64,000 nt of DNA from the NCBI GenBank assembly GCA_023512835.1, contig CM042084.1, positions 46,609,609 to 46,673,608 on the forward strand, written 5' to 3'. The notes beneath the pieces were generated by a model. It worked only from the letters and a program-made list of their open reading frames with translations, was not told the origin of the DNA and ran no database searches. This document shows, piece by piece, positions 1 to 11,511 of this stretch. Positions within the stretch are counted from its first letter, which is position 1; each line of letters starts with the position of its first letter. The position numbers and the translations under genes were made by a program. The DNA comes from Taxillus chinensis. Taxonomy: Eukaryota > Streptophyta > Magnoliopsida > Santalales > Loranthaceae.

Positions 1-639
1 CCTCCCAAGTGGTAGGAAGCCCCGTCACGAAGTCCATGGTAATATGCTCCCACTTCCACTCGCCTAAGGTAAAGGCCGCAATTGACCAGCGGGTCGTTGG
101 TGTTCGCCTTCACTTGCCGACAGGTAAGGCACTGAAACAAACTCGCTACACTCCGTTTCAGTCCCGGCCACCGTAACGTGCGCGAACGGCATGATACATC
201 TTAGTTCCTCCTGGATGTACAGCCAAACGGGAATGATGAAACTCCCTCAAGACATCCTCACGCAAGGGAGGTGGTACTATCGTACGCCCCGAAATTTCAG
301 CTCATGCTCAACTCCTTCGTCCAGGTCCTCGACAGCTCCCGGCCTCTATCTCGGCCCCGGATCACCTCACGATCCCACGTCGCCTAACTGTCCCTCACGG
401 ACACGCTGATACAACTCGGTATCACAATGAGAGGACACAGGATAGCTCCTCACCGCTGAAAGCAGGTTGCACCTGAAGCACTGCCAACTGCTCCATCATT
501 TTCCATTCTCTCATGGAAACCTCAGCTTTCCCTTTCTACTTAGCGCGTCGGCTACTAAATTTCCCTTCCCAGTGCGTGTAGGAGAGTGTGAAGTCAAACA
601 TTTGCAGGTACTCGACCCACCTCCGTTGGCGCAAATTTA

Positions 640-2065
640 GGTCCCTCTGGGTGAAGATATACCGTAGGCTTTTGTGGTCGGTATATACCACAAACTTCTC
701 TCCCAACAGGTAATGTCGCCAAGACTTCGGGCAAAAATAACCGCCGCTAACTCCAGGTCGTGTGTTGGGTAGTTTTGCTCATGGGACTTCAGTGCCGCGA
801 GCCATATGCTATGACTTGGCGTTCTTGCATCGAACACACCCTGGTCCAACGCGAGACGCATCACAATACACCTCGAATGGCACTCCCTCCCGCGGTAGGC
901 TCAACACCGGTGCAGAGTCGGCGAGTCTTCAACTCTCGAATGCTCGCCGGCACTTGTCCGTCCACTCGAATTTGGCTCCCTTCCGTGTAAGAGCTGTCAT
1001 GGGCGCCGCCAACCGAGAAAATCCTTCCACAAAACGCCGGTAAACCCTCGCCGGACCCAAGAAACTCCGGATCTCAAAAACATTTGTGGGCCTCTTCCAA
1101 GATGCTACGGACTCAATCTTGGTTGGGTCCACTCTAACTCCTTCGGCGGATACTACATGCCCAAGAAAATGCACCTCTCGCATCCAAGTCACACTTGCTA
1201 AATTTAGCATACAAGTGATGATCTCGTAGTACCCGCAGCACCACGGCCAAGTGCTCCTCATGCTCACTTTGGGTTTTTGGAGTACACAAGGATGTCGTCA
1301 ATGAATACCACCACGAAGGAATCCAAGTATGGGGCAAACACCTGATTCATTAGATGCATGAACACAGCAGGTGCGTTCGTGAGCCCAAAAGGCATCACTA
1401 GCCACTCATAGTGTCCGCACTGCACCCGAACGCCGTCTTAGGGATGTCTTCGCTCCCGACCCTCAATTGATGATATCCCGAACGCAGATCGATTTTTGAG
1501 AACCATCGTGCTCCACTCACTGGTCGAATAAGTCATCAATCCGCGGCAAAGGGTACTTGTTCTTTACCGTTACTTGATTCAACCCTCCGATAATCAATGC
1601 AAAGTCGCAACGAACCATCCGCCTTCTTAGCAAACAAGACCGGTGCACCCCAAGGTGAGGTACTAGGACGGATAAAACCTTTATCTCCCAGTTCCTTTAT
1701 CTCGCTCCAAGCTCCCGCAACTCAGCAGGTCCCATCCGGTATGCTACTTGTGAGATGGGTCCCACCCTGGCAACGCTCAATCGTGAACTCGACACTTCGT
1801 GTGGAGGCAACTCCAACAACTCCCCAGGAAAGACATCCCGGAAATTCTCGACTACATCTGGCCACACCCTTTTCTCTAAGTTACCTTCCTCCTCAAAGGT
1901 TAGGGTGGCAAGCCTATGGGTAATATTGCCCCATAGCTCCCTCGTCGGTCCAGCTCTCCCAAGATCCCTATCCCATTCACCCACTAGGGCACAGGAAGAT
2001 CCCGTGGGTGTAGTAAACGATACTCGTCGCCTATAACAATCAATCTTAGCCCGAAAGGCCATCAA
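640..2065 (-). pseudogene. Gypsy reverse transcriptase and RNase H remnant
   Basis: Reading the minus strand from 2065, the segment before RT holds a PYRMAPAELREL-like stretch (here [12 protein letters not shown], near 1720), the usual entry to Gypsy RT. The catalytic FIDD box, preceded by FVVV, lies near 1289-1315, followed by a [10 protein letters not shown] connection motif near 1270. An [17 protein letters not shown] segment (about 1010-1050) is the link to RNase H. RNase H is seen at 640-864 with the motif HEQNYPTHDLELAAV. The domains occur in at least three frames with several stops, so no functional product is expected. The role in a live element would be copying element RNA into DNA in virus-like particles. 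Confidence 0.8.
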
Positions 2066-2313
2066 CCACCCATCCCCGTAATCAAACTAAAGGTCCTCAT
2101 GGGCATTACATACAAATCAAATGAGAGGTCAACCTCTCCTATCGTAAGCGCACACTCTCGACACATTTGGTGGATCAACTCCACTCCTCCCATTGGGGAC
2201 TCGACTCTCGGAGGTCTATCAGCCTCCACACAATCAAGTCCAAGGCTCTCCACCAAGGACTTAGCAATCGGGGAGCACGAAGCTCCGGTATCAAACAATG
2301 CAAAGAACAACAA
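2062..2313 (-). pseudogene. Gypsy aspartic protease remnant
   Basis: An open stretch of 83 codons on the minus strand carries FDTGASCSPI, the retropepsin active-site signature (D-T-G), near residue 8, then a SLGLDC-type stretch and a segment ending LITGMGG where an intact protease would read DVILGMDWL. In live elements this enzyme cuts the Gag-Pol precursor. It lies between the gag zinc knuckles and RT, as expected. The C-terminal flap region passes into another frame, so the copy is degenerate. Confidence 0.75.
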
Positions 2314-2534
2314 GCAAGGGATATTAAAATAGTACCTCGAACCACCGAAGGTCCAGCTCCACCTTCCTCGGAGGGTGATGGTAATTCCTCCATTTCACCT
2401 GGTGCTGAGGTAAGCGCGAACACCCCGCCTTGGCCTGCCCCACCACTAGCCTCACTTGCCTTCCCTTTTGCTCCTGCTTGCAGTCCACTGGGACGCCCCT
2501 CCGATCCTCCTTGTGGTTGCCTCTCCCCCGTGGC

Positions 2535-3548
2535 CTAGTGTGACCGGAACCGCCCTGACCGGCCTGCCACGAATGTGCTGGGCTTAGGGGGTCGGGCCTG
2601 AAATTGGGTCCCACCCCCGCTCCTTGTGCTAAGCTTCCAGCTCCCCGGCCGCTCCTTGCCGAAACACACCTTGCTGATGTGTCCCACCTTCCCACAGCTA
2701 TGACACGTCAAGTGTTGTTTGGGGCACTCACGTTTGACGTGCCCCTGACAGCCACAACAGGTACACCCGCTTGGGAAGTTCCCAGAAGGACTCCCCTGTC
2801 CTCCAAGGTAACGGGATCCTGGAGCCATTGAAGCTTGGCCCCCATCCTTGGGAAAAGTCCCACTCCCGGGCTCAACCTTCGCCTCTTGGTATCACCGTGC
2901 TTGTCGCGCGCTTTGCCCCATCCGCTCCCGGTGAGCCTCGTCTTCCCTCCTCTAATCCTCTCTCAACAATCTTGGCGGTGTCCACGACTTCAGATAGGTC
3001 TTCATCGCGAAGATCTCCACCCTTTGCTTCAGGGCAGGTTTGAGACCCATGGTAAACTTATGGGCCTTCGGGTCCTCCCTTGATATTGCTTCGAGCAAAC
3101 CGACTCAGCCCTCGGAAATCTCGCTCATACTGCCACCGAGCGCGATCCCTCGCTTCAGCCGCTGGAACTCCTCCCGCTTCTGCCACCGCAATGACTCTGA
3201 AAGAACTCCTCATGGAACAGCTGGAGGAACTCGTTCCAGGCCATGGTCTCCATGTCCCGGCTTCCCGAGATGCTAAGCCACCATTCCAAGGCTTCCTCCT
3301 CCAACCGCCGGACTGCTAGTCTCACTTTGTCTTCCTCCCGGGTCGAAGAAAGGAGAACACATGCTCGATCTGCCGCAGCCTGCTTTCCGCTTCCTAGAGG
3401 TTCGCTTCCTCCCTTGAACCTTGGTGGATGTTCCTTTCGGAACTGTGTCAACACGTCTCCCTCTTCCCGGCCTCACCGGCACTTCCTGCCTACACGGAGG
3501 TTCCGCACTCACGGGGTGGAGAGGTGGCACCGCCTGTCGTGCCATCAT
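2535..3548 (-). pseudogene. Gypsy gag (capsid and nucleocapsid) remnant
   Basis: The capsid-like part (about 3155-3454) shows PPRFKGG, then LAVRRLEEEALEWW and WNEFLQLFHEEFF, the retrotransposon Gag helix pattern. The nucleocapsid part (about 2664-2765) has two CCHC zinc knuckles in succession, C-TC-C-GCQG-H-VKRE-C and C-HS-C-GKVG-H-ISKV-C, which would bind element RNA. The two parts are in different frames joined by broken sequence. Gag forms the virus-like particle core in the cytoplasm in living elements. Confidence 0.8.
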
Positions 3549-4172
3549 CTCCTCGACGCACCTCGTTTAGGATCTCACCCCGAGGTCCTCACGCATGCTC
3601 GCACGTTCTCACTTAGGGCCCGGACTTGGGCCATGATCCGCTCCAGGGGATCATCGCCCTCTACACGCTGTCCTCTTCCCTCTCAAAGACGGGCGTAAGA
3701 TTCATCTTCTACACTGGAGTAGCTCGGGTTACTCTCCTAGGAGGCATCGTCTACATAATTTAAACCAAACTAGGATCAGCCTTCCCTCAAGCTCTCCACA
3801 CCCTCATCCCCATGGGCCATGAGGTACTCAAGCAACATCTTACATTTAAACACACAGGAAAGTCACAGAAGTACACAGCAGTATTCATAGCAACAAGTCT
3901 CCCTAAAAAATCACCGAATTTCACAAAGAACAAGTTTCAGCAACATAGCATGTCCAATCACAATACTCATACGTAAATTAAACTAGTGCCCTAATGCCAA
4001 CGCATGTATGCACCCTCAACCCAAATGCAAGTGCCCTACTCCTTGGTCTAACTACCCCCGAGTACACCCCGAAAACCAGATAGGACCACGTTGATCGGCG
4101 TGTCCTATACCGCCTCCTAAGAGTCTCAAGCAGCCAGGCCTCCCCACTATCCTAGGTCCACTAGACCATGAA

Positions 4173-4184
4173 CTATCGCTCTGA
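4173..4184 (-). promoter_or_regulatory. Primer binding site, tRNA-iMet type
   Basis: On the minus strand this reads TGGTATCAGAGC, complementary to the 3' end of initiator tRNA-Met, the classic primer site of many plant LTR elements. It lies 8 bases inside the LTR edge at 4193, which fixes both LTR end and element orientation. Confidence 0.85.
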
Positions 4185-4192
4185 TACCATAT

Positions 4193-6150
4193 TGTCACGC
4201 CCCAATTTCCTTCCACCTGAAAAGGAGTAGTGACTGCCCATGCCCGCACCCGAAGGGACAAGGGGTTGGTGCAAGCACCTTAAAAGGACCTCTAGCACGG
4301 GTGTTGTCCCAAACTGCATAATCAGGCCAACATGCCAAGGGGCATGCTCCTGCTCCCAAACCATGCACACAAACACAAATTGAATAACAACACCTCATTT
4401 TATTTCATTTCAAAGGCTAAATGTTTATTACAACCCGGGCCGGGAAAAACCCCTATAAAGCCATAAATAAAACCAAACCAAAATCCAAACACATAAAACC
4501 AAAGTACAACAAGGAAATAATATAAAACTTTCGGCCTCAGGGGCCTAGCTCCTCACCTTCACCTACCGCCTGCTAAACCCCGCAAAAGAATCGCTTATAG
4601 GAGGGGTGAGCAAACCACAGCTCGCAGGGGATCCGGGCTCCCCGGACCCGTCCCACCGTACAACATGCATGATATGTGTATGCTTGTGCTCGTGTCGTGC
4701 CTAAGGCTAAAGCAGCAAAACATCACCCAAGAAACACTCTTACCCGAACCCGCACCGAAGGGCAGAGGACACCCGCCACCACGGCGACATGACATACCAC
4801 ATTCAGCGAATGTTGCATGGACACCAATGCAACATTTTCCACCCGAGTCGGATATGGTCAACCACCTCCTCGGGCGCCATATCTACCCTCGGGAATGGGT
4901 GTAGACTTAGCCCACCGTCGTGAGTGCTACACCGAGACTCAGGGACCACGTCCCGGCCAAATCTCAAAGGGGTCCAGCTATTGTGCCCGGCCCAAATCTC
5001 ACTTCGCTCTCAAACAGACCAACGTAACAAAGATAACATTACATCTCAACATGTAAGCTCAAGACAAGGATTTACACTTTATCTCGGGAAGGACTAACAT
5101 GGTCGGATACAAGCCACACACATCAGCCTCATAGGCTTAAAATCAAATACAAATCAAGCACAAGACACACCAATGCACAGCATATCATTAAACACCCATA
5201 TACCAGGTCCCACAGCATTATATTGAATACATGGCATGCAGCCCCACAGACATTTCATCAAACACATAGTGTGCAGGCCTCACGTACATTTCATCAAACA
5301 CATAGTGGGCATAAACAAACCCAGGAAAATCCTCAGGCCAAATTAACATCGAATCAACAAAACATGCCACCGAAGGCCAACATCCATATAGGAGATCACA
5401 CCCATATGGATTTACATATATATATAGGTGTATATCCTAAAAACAGAGGGGAGTTAGGAAGAACATAAATCCCTACCTCGGGCTCTTGTCCTATCCTCTA
5501 CGCTAGACACCTTCCAACGACGCGAACCACCACGGCAACAGCCCGGAGATCCTCTCTCTCTCTCTCTCTCTCTCTCGCGGCAGCCATGCAGCAAGGAAGA
5601 ACACAAGAACCCTAAATTCAAACTCAAGCCCTCCTTATATAGACACTACCCACATCAAAACGACGTAGTTTTGATTAAGTAAACCCAGGATCAAAACGAC
5701 GTAGTTTTGATCACACAAGTTAGCACCTTTCCGCACCCATATAGGCCAAAATACTCAGAATTTCAACATGGTCCTTTGGAGAAAGATCATTAGAATGTCA
5801 AAACCAAGGAACCATGCAAAAATATGGCTGCACGCCAATTTGCACGTGAATTCCCAATTCACGTGCAACTCCAAATGGACTCCAAATGCTCTCAAACTTC
5901 ACCCCTAGCCTCCTTGCATCATTTAGAAGACAATCACACTTGCACGTGAATTGGACCCATATCACGTGCACCTCACATACACGTCCGTTTGGCCTGAAAC
6001 TTCGTGGTAGATAGAGGACATCATTCTAAGCATCTTTCCTTTTTGCACGTGAATTCATTTGAGCCCATTCACTAGGTCAAAATCTAGAAAAACTCTACTC
6101 GAAGGCAAAACGTGACTAACCGTGACTAACTTAAGGTACGGGTCCTTACA
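4193..6150 (-). repeat. 5' LTR of the chromovirus-type element (1958 bp)
   Basis: On the plus strand the block starts TGTCACGCCCC and ends GGGTCCTTACA, satisfying the TG..CA rule, and its inner end faces the primer site. In element orientation (minus) the order is repeated CACGTG inverted motifs (5821-6031), two copies of a 22-bp near-palindrome with core AAAACGACGTAGTTTT (5654-5675 and 5690-5711), a CTATATAA TATA box at 5635-5642 and a GA run at 5551-5576. That is a normal U3 promoter layout. The opposite LTR lies beyond the left edge, so the target duplication cannot be checked. Confidence 0.8.
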
Positions 6151-6732
6151 TACACGCCCATCGAGGCCAACATCCATATAGGAGGTCACACCTATATGGA
6201 TTTACATATATATATAACCAAAACAAGTAAGGATTGCCTACTTGTTGGACCACATGTTGTCCGGGTTGGACATACTAACCCCATTTGGTGTACATACCTT
6301 TTTGCCCATGCCATATACCTTGTTGAACACGTCCTTAGAGATTCCCTGCGATTTACAAGATGGATACAGTTACACGAATGAGGAAGCCCAAAATGGATGA
6401 CCTTTCCTACAAGTCCCTGAAGTACCCCAAGACCAAAATCAAGGGATCAAAGAAGAAATTTGGAAAATAACGCATTTGACCGAGCTTCATTCTGATTTAA
6501 AATAAAGAAGTTATAGCCAAAACAACTTTCGTTGGAAAAAAGTCAAACTTGCCAAAAGACGGTCAATACCCCCGGTCAAACCGCCTGAAAAGTGATCATG
6601 CGAAATTCTCTAAAATGTCTATGTGACGAATACGGGTCTTCCCAAACAATCCCTAAAAGGTCGTCCATTTTTGCATTATGGGTAAGGGTAAAAAGGTAAT
6701 TAAAAGTTTAAAAAAACAAAAAAAAAAACTTC

Positions 6733-7140
6733 GAGGTTGACCGTTGACCGTTGACCGTTGAGCTGCCGACACCCCGACCTTCGACTCGCCACCTCGACCC
6801 ATTGACCTTCGAAGCCTCGAAGTCCCGAAGCTCGAAGCCCCGGGCCTCGAAGCCTCGAAGCCCGTTGGACCCGTCGATTCGACCTTCGACCCCGACCCTC
6901 GGCCTCGTTGCCGACACTTCCGACCCGCGACTTACGACGCCGACTTGCGACGCCCGACCCACGGCACCCGTACGCCTTCCACCTTCGACCCTCGAAGCCT
7001 CATCGCCGACACTTCGACCCGCGACTCTACGACGCCGACCCGCAAAGACCCGTACGCCTTCCACCGTTGGACCGAAGCTTCGACCCTGCCGACACTTCCG
7101 ACTCGCCGACGCTTCGACCTGCCGACACTTCGAACCTCTG
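6733..7140 (+). repeat. GC-rich CGACC/CGAAG repeat block with a TTGACC cluster
   Basis: The block opens with three head-to-tail TTGACCG units (6733-6757), with another TTGACC near 6798, then about 350 bases of interspersed CGACC, TTCGACC, CGAAGC and CCGACACTTCGAC words. Composition contrasts sharply with the A-rich flanks. TTGACC fits the W-box core bound by WRKY factors, so a regulatory role in the LTR is possible but is inference. Open frames in both directions across it are by-products of the repeats. Confidence 0.5.
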
Positions 7141-7452
7141 ACCCCTTTTTTGCCTTCGCTGATTTTTTCTCGCTGGCTTCCTCGCTGGCTTATTTTTCTT
7201 GTTGGCTTCACGAGACTTTCTCAACAACCCATCAGTCATGCTTGCTAAAATACAAATTCAAAAAGGCAATCACGAGCTCCCTTTTTTTCGCACAAGCTGT
7301 CCACCCGACCAAGCACCAATCTACAAATTAATAAAGCTGGAAATAATGATGCACCCGACAAAACATTTATTATAGAAATTAATGAGTCCAGCCAAAATTT
7401 TCTGCAGCCCTTTAAGATGCATTCGAGCGTCCCTGCGCAAAGACACTGGGGG

Positions 7453-7625
7453 ATCGTTGAAAAAAAAACCTGGCTCGTTGAAAAAGGCTGGTTCGTGAAA
7501 AAAAAAAGAGGAGGGAGGAAGGGAGATCGTTGAAACACTAGCTCGTTGAAAGGAGGCTAGTTCGTTGAAAAGAGGGGATATTGGGGGAACGCCTGGTTCG
7601 TTGGAAAAAAAGGAGAGATCGTTTT
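7453..7625 (+). repeat. Imperfect tandem TCGTTGAAA repeats
   Basis: At least eight copies of (G/C)TCGTTGAAA or close variants, several preceded by GGCTGG or GGCTAG, alternate with poly-A and GA stretches. It sits inside the LTR remnant; no coding function is visible. Confidence 0.55.
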
Positions 7626-9050
7626 TTTGAAAACCCTACTACCATTCACGTCCTTCCTTCATCCCGGTCCGAGCAGAGAGAGAAAAGGAAAAAAGAGAGT
7701 TGAAAAAAAAAAGAGAGAAACTCAAAAACCAGAAAAAAGAGATCACTCTTCCACGCCTCCCCGATCGCCATCCTCTCGTATTAAACGCGCTTTTCTAAAT
7801 CAACATCACTCCTTCATCCCTCTTTCCCTTCTCTCTCACTCAGCTCCTTTTTTTTTTCTCGGCAAGAAAAAACACAAAAACAGCCCCAACTTCAGCCTTT
7901 TTTTCTGCGTGTTCAGCAAGCAAAAAACATAATAGACACCAATCCTGTTCCAATCCCCTATTTCTCACGCCTACCCTCCTTATTTCCAGTCATCAAAAAT
8001 CTCAAACCCAAAATACACCACTCCACTCTTCAAATACCAAGAAATCCCCCTCACAAACCTCGCTGTCAGATTTTGTTGGTTCTAAGCAAGTGATTATTAG
8101 CGCCGATATGAGTTCAAACAGAAGATTGGTGTTGCAAGCTTCAAAGTCAGTTCAGCCCTTATCTTTTCATTACTTTTTCAGCTTATTTGTATTAATGTTT
8201 GATGTAATTCTTAATAGTTCCTTGTATTTCTTTTCCTTTTACTTGTTACATTGTATTTTGTTTTCTTTCATGTATTTCCCTTTACTTTGTATGTTGTAAT
8301 AGGTAAAGTATAGCAAGCAAAAAATCAAAAAAAAACAAAAGAAAAAAAGAGGGAGCAAAGGGAGGCATGAAGAAAGAGAAAAGAAAGAAAAAGTGGGTCG
8401 TTTTGATTTATGGATGTCACAATCACACACACCACCTTATATGTTATTGTGTTAGTTTCATAGTTTTATCCTTGCAAAAAAAACAAACAAAAACAAAAAA
8501 CAAAAACAAAACAAAACAAAAACGTTTTTAAAACCACGAAAAAAATGTATTTCAAGTAAAAAAATCAAAAAAAAAAACAAAACAACAACAATTTTTAGGA
8601 CTTCAAATTGCAAAAGTAAAACCAAAAAAAGCCAAAACCAACCCCTAGGATTTTATTCCCCACTTCACACAAAAACCCAAATCTTTTAGGATTCCCTTTA
8701 GAAAGTTAGGGTAAATCAATTTTAACCATAACTTTGACAAATAACTTAGTCAAATAAAAATCATAGACTTTTAGAAAATTTAACCCAGTCATAGCAGTAC
8801 AAATAAAAGAAAAACCTCCTCCTCCTAAATTAGATACCGAAAGGGCGCTGTAGGTGTGCTAATCCTTCCCTACACGTAACCAACTCCCGAACCCATCTCT
8901 GATAACGCAGACCACACACTTGAAACTACTCAAAGTAGAGGGTATCCAACTGAACGCCAAAAGCAGTTAGTGGCGACTCTAAAATTTCTCACCATTGGTT
9001 TAGTTTGAGCTCACCCCAAACGGGCCCGGACGAAAACCAGTGATGACAGC

Positions 9051-9068
9051 TGGCGACTCTGCTGGGGA
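9051..9068 (+). promoter_or_regulatory. Primer binding site of the Ogre-type element
   Basis: TGGCGACTCTGCTGGGGA follows the LTR end after two bases. Primer sites of this form are reported as complementary to tRNA-Arg in Ogre-type elements; that tRNA assignment is from memory of the family. Confidence 0.7.
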
Positions 9069-9721
9069 TTAAGAATAAACACCTAGAGAGTTAGGTCTAG
9101 AACTAGGATTAGGAGGTTGTTTTTGTGTGCAGTTGTATATATTTTACTGTCGTGCTAAGTTATGTTTCTAGATAAAATTGTGATTTACTTGCTTTTTAAC
9201 AATTGTCATTTAAACTGTGATTTATTTATACCCTTTAATTACCATGATAGTTGTGATTTACTGCTTTCCATACTTGTTGCATTCATGCATAACCCTATAC
9301 CCGGGTTTAGCACAATTTAGGAGCGAGGTTCAGTACGGTCCCCAGCACATTGATCGTTATCCGCAATGGGGCCTCGGACTCCTCACTCAAGCTTGAGCTT
9401 CTTTTAAGGCACGTCCTTTTAAGATCCCCCTCCGGTAAATCCCATGGTGTACGGAGCCCTCTATTGAGGAAGTTTGGGAACCAACGAATAAGATAGGTGT
9501 AGCAATAAAAGCCCATCAGGGGCATTGACCCACATTTTGTTTGCTCATTCCATGCCATGCTAACCTTTGTTTTGTAGGGTAGTCCTTAAGTCATCCCCTG
9601 CATATATTAGCTTTTTTTACTATTGGTTTATTCTTTATCCTGTCTACCTGCCTTGATATATATTAACCTATCATCCTAACCTGTCATCATACATAACATA
9701 ACATTCATCATTCATATAGGC

Positions 9722-11125
9722 ATGGTAACTTTCAGTCATCTCCTAAAAGGCCCTCAGGACAAGGAGGCTGTCGTAGTGGTGGCCCAAGCATCTAGAGACA
9801 TTCAACCTTCAGCCTTGGGGGATTTTCCGCCAGGAAAAGCCCACAAGGCAGAACATGTTATCATAGAAGATCAGCTGGACTACACTAAGGATATACAGAC
9901 AATATGGAGGCAGTGGTCTGACGAAAGGAAAAGCATATACATACAACAGTTTGGGGATTTGCTCCATGTGACCAAGCTACTGGCCGATAAGGATATGCTT
10001 GGGGCAGCCATGTATTTCTGGGAGTCTCGACGGTGGTGCTTTGACTTCAATGGCATAGATCTTGTTCCCACCATAGAAGAATACATAAGATTATTGGATA
10101 TCCCCATAGAAAACAAAATGAAGATCTATCTACTGGAGCCCAGAAGATCATGTCGAAGGGCCTTCGCTGAGATAATGGGAAAGCCAGTATGGGACTTCCC
10201 AGCGGTCACAACCTATGGTGGGTGGGAATATCTTCCATGGGCAACAATCAAAGAAATAATACAAACCGCAACAGCAGCAGGGGCACACAAACTGCTTACA
10301 CTAGCTATATATGGGCTAGTCATTTTCCCGAGGATACCGGCCCACATCGATGGAGCAATTGTAGATTTGGTCCAGTAGGTGCTCAAAGGATGTGACCCTA
10401 CTCCTGCTATCTTGGCCGAAACCATTCGATCTCTTACTTATTTGAGGAGTAAAGGCTCGGGACAGTTCATGGGGTGCCTACCTCTCCTATGTACCTGGTT
10501 GCAAGGTCATTTCCCCTGTAGTGTTCATCGTTTCCCTGCTGTTTATCAAGTACCAGCCACAACACTACTAGATATTCTGCTCAGCAAGTGGAGCCTACCA
10601 AAAGACTTTGAAAGCTGGAAAAAGAAAATGGAGAACCTCACTGAGCTGACATTACCTGGATCGCTCCTTGGATGCCGTTGGTCTCCATGACATATACCAA
10701 AGGGACTATAATTGGGTTCCACTTTTAGGTCCCTGGGGAGGAACTGCATATGCACCACTGCAGGTGGGAAGACAAGTGGGGCGTCATCAGATTATTCCCT
10801 GCTCTTTGGCATGGAAGAGTGTGACTTCACTTACAAAGCAGAATCCATGCTCACGAAGAAGGCAAGAAGATGTATCAAGCATGGTCCACACCACACAAGA
10901 CCCAACCCAACAGCTCAAAACCTGGTGTTTACCCCGCATACATATCTTGGAGAGCACAACACGAGCCACAAATTAACTTCAGACATGAAAGCTATCCTCC
11001 AGGAGAATCAGACTTTAAGGCAACAGATCCAGAGGCTAGAAGCATCTCTAGAAGGAGCTCTTCGAAGGTGGCAATTGAGGGAAAAACAGATCGAGACCAT
11101 AATGAAGCGAGAGAGGAAGAAGTGA
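9722..11125 (+). pseudogene. Ogre-type ORF1 (function unknown), broken
   Basis: An ATG at 9722 opens 218 codons to a TAG at 10376, after which the same frame continues open from 10379 to about 10670, so the TAG is a premature stop. A frame change near 10,670 leads to a final segment (to 11125) predicted as coiled coil (ENQTLRQQIQRLEASLEGAL). The N-terminal region includes IWRQWSDERKSIY and AMYFWESRRWCFDF, resembling a plant retroelement ORF1 domain (probably the family labelled DUF7745). Its biochemical role is not known. It lies upstream of gag, which defines Ogre-type elements. Confidence 0.65.
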
Positions 11126-11511
11126 GCGACCACCCCAGAGGAAGAGGCGCCGTGCTACTTAGGAGATGACTGGAAGAGTGCTTTAAGATCATGCAGCACT
11201 AGCTTTCATTCTACATGGCATTTCAGCATTGAATGTTTGTATTGTGTGTTTGGTTTGTAATAAAGTTGTTTGTTTTTCTAACCCTCCGCATATACATTCC
11301 ATGCATACATGCATATCAAATAAAAAAAAATCAAATAAAATTTCCCTTGTACCCAGGTGGGTAGCAGCCTCTCTCCAGGATTGCGCACTCTTACAATCTC
11401 AGATCCCGGCGCAATCAAATACCTCAACCACGGTAATGGCGTAGAAACAGAGAACGGACTCATGGGGTTGGACACATCAATAAACCCTATAAGGGGCAAA
11501 TGTCTGCAATA

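Larger units (their letters stand above)
1..6150 (-). mobile_element. Gypsy chromovirus-type (Tekay/Del-like) LTR retrotransposon, partial
   Basis: On the minus strand the order is 5' LTR (4193-6150), primer site, leader, gag with two zinc knuckles, aspartic protease, reverse transcriptase and RNase H, running off the left edge before integrase and the 3' LTR. This order, with RT and RNase H ahead of the unseen integrase, is Gypsy. The tRNA-iMet primer site and an LTR that begins TGTAAGGACCC in element orientation and ends GCGTGACA are typical of Tekay/Del chromoviruses; the chromodomain itself is outside the window, so the lineage is inferred. Every domain is split by stops and frame changes, so this is a dead copy. 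Confidence 0.85.
6151..9048 (+). repeat. Ogre-type 5' LTR remnant
   Basis: No gene is seen here. The right end, GTGATGACA at 9040-9048, is 2 bases before a primer site, so the stretch is read as the 3' portion of a long LTR whose beginning was displaced or removed by the chromovirus insertion at 6150. It contains a GC-rich block of CGACC/CGAAG motifs (6733-7140), an imperfect TCGTTGAAA repeat array (about 7453-7625), A-rich low-complexity DNA (8300-8600) and a conserved-looking pre-primer segment (8820-9048). Bases 6160-6220 resemble 5375-5430 of the adjacent chromovirus LTR. Confidence 0.55.

Noticed and set aside
4052..4398. Short minus-strand open frames recurring at 29097-29369
   Set aside because: They fall in the non-coding end of the chromovirus LTR and its copy; duplication, not coding conservation, explains the match.
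6708..7331. Long overlapping open frames on both strands (up to 167 codons)
   Set aside because: They cross the CGACC/CGAAG repeat block; low-complexity Arg/Pro/Ser products on both strands are a composition effect.
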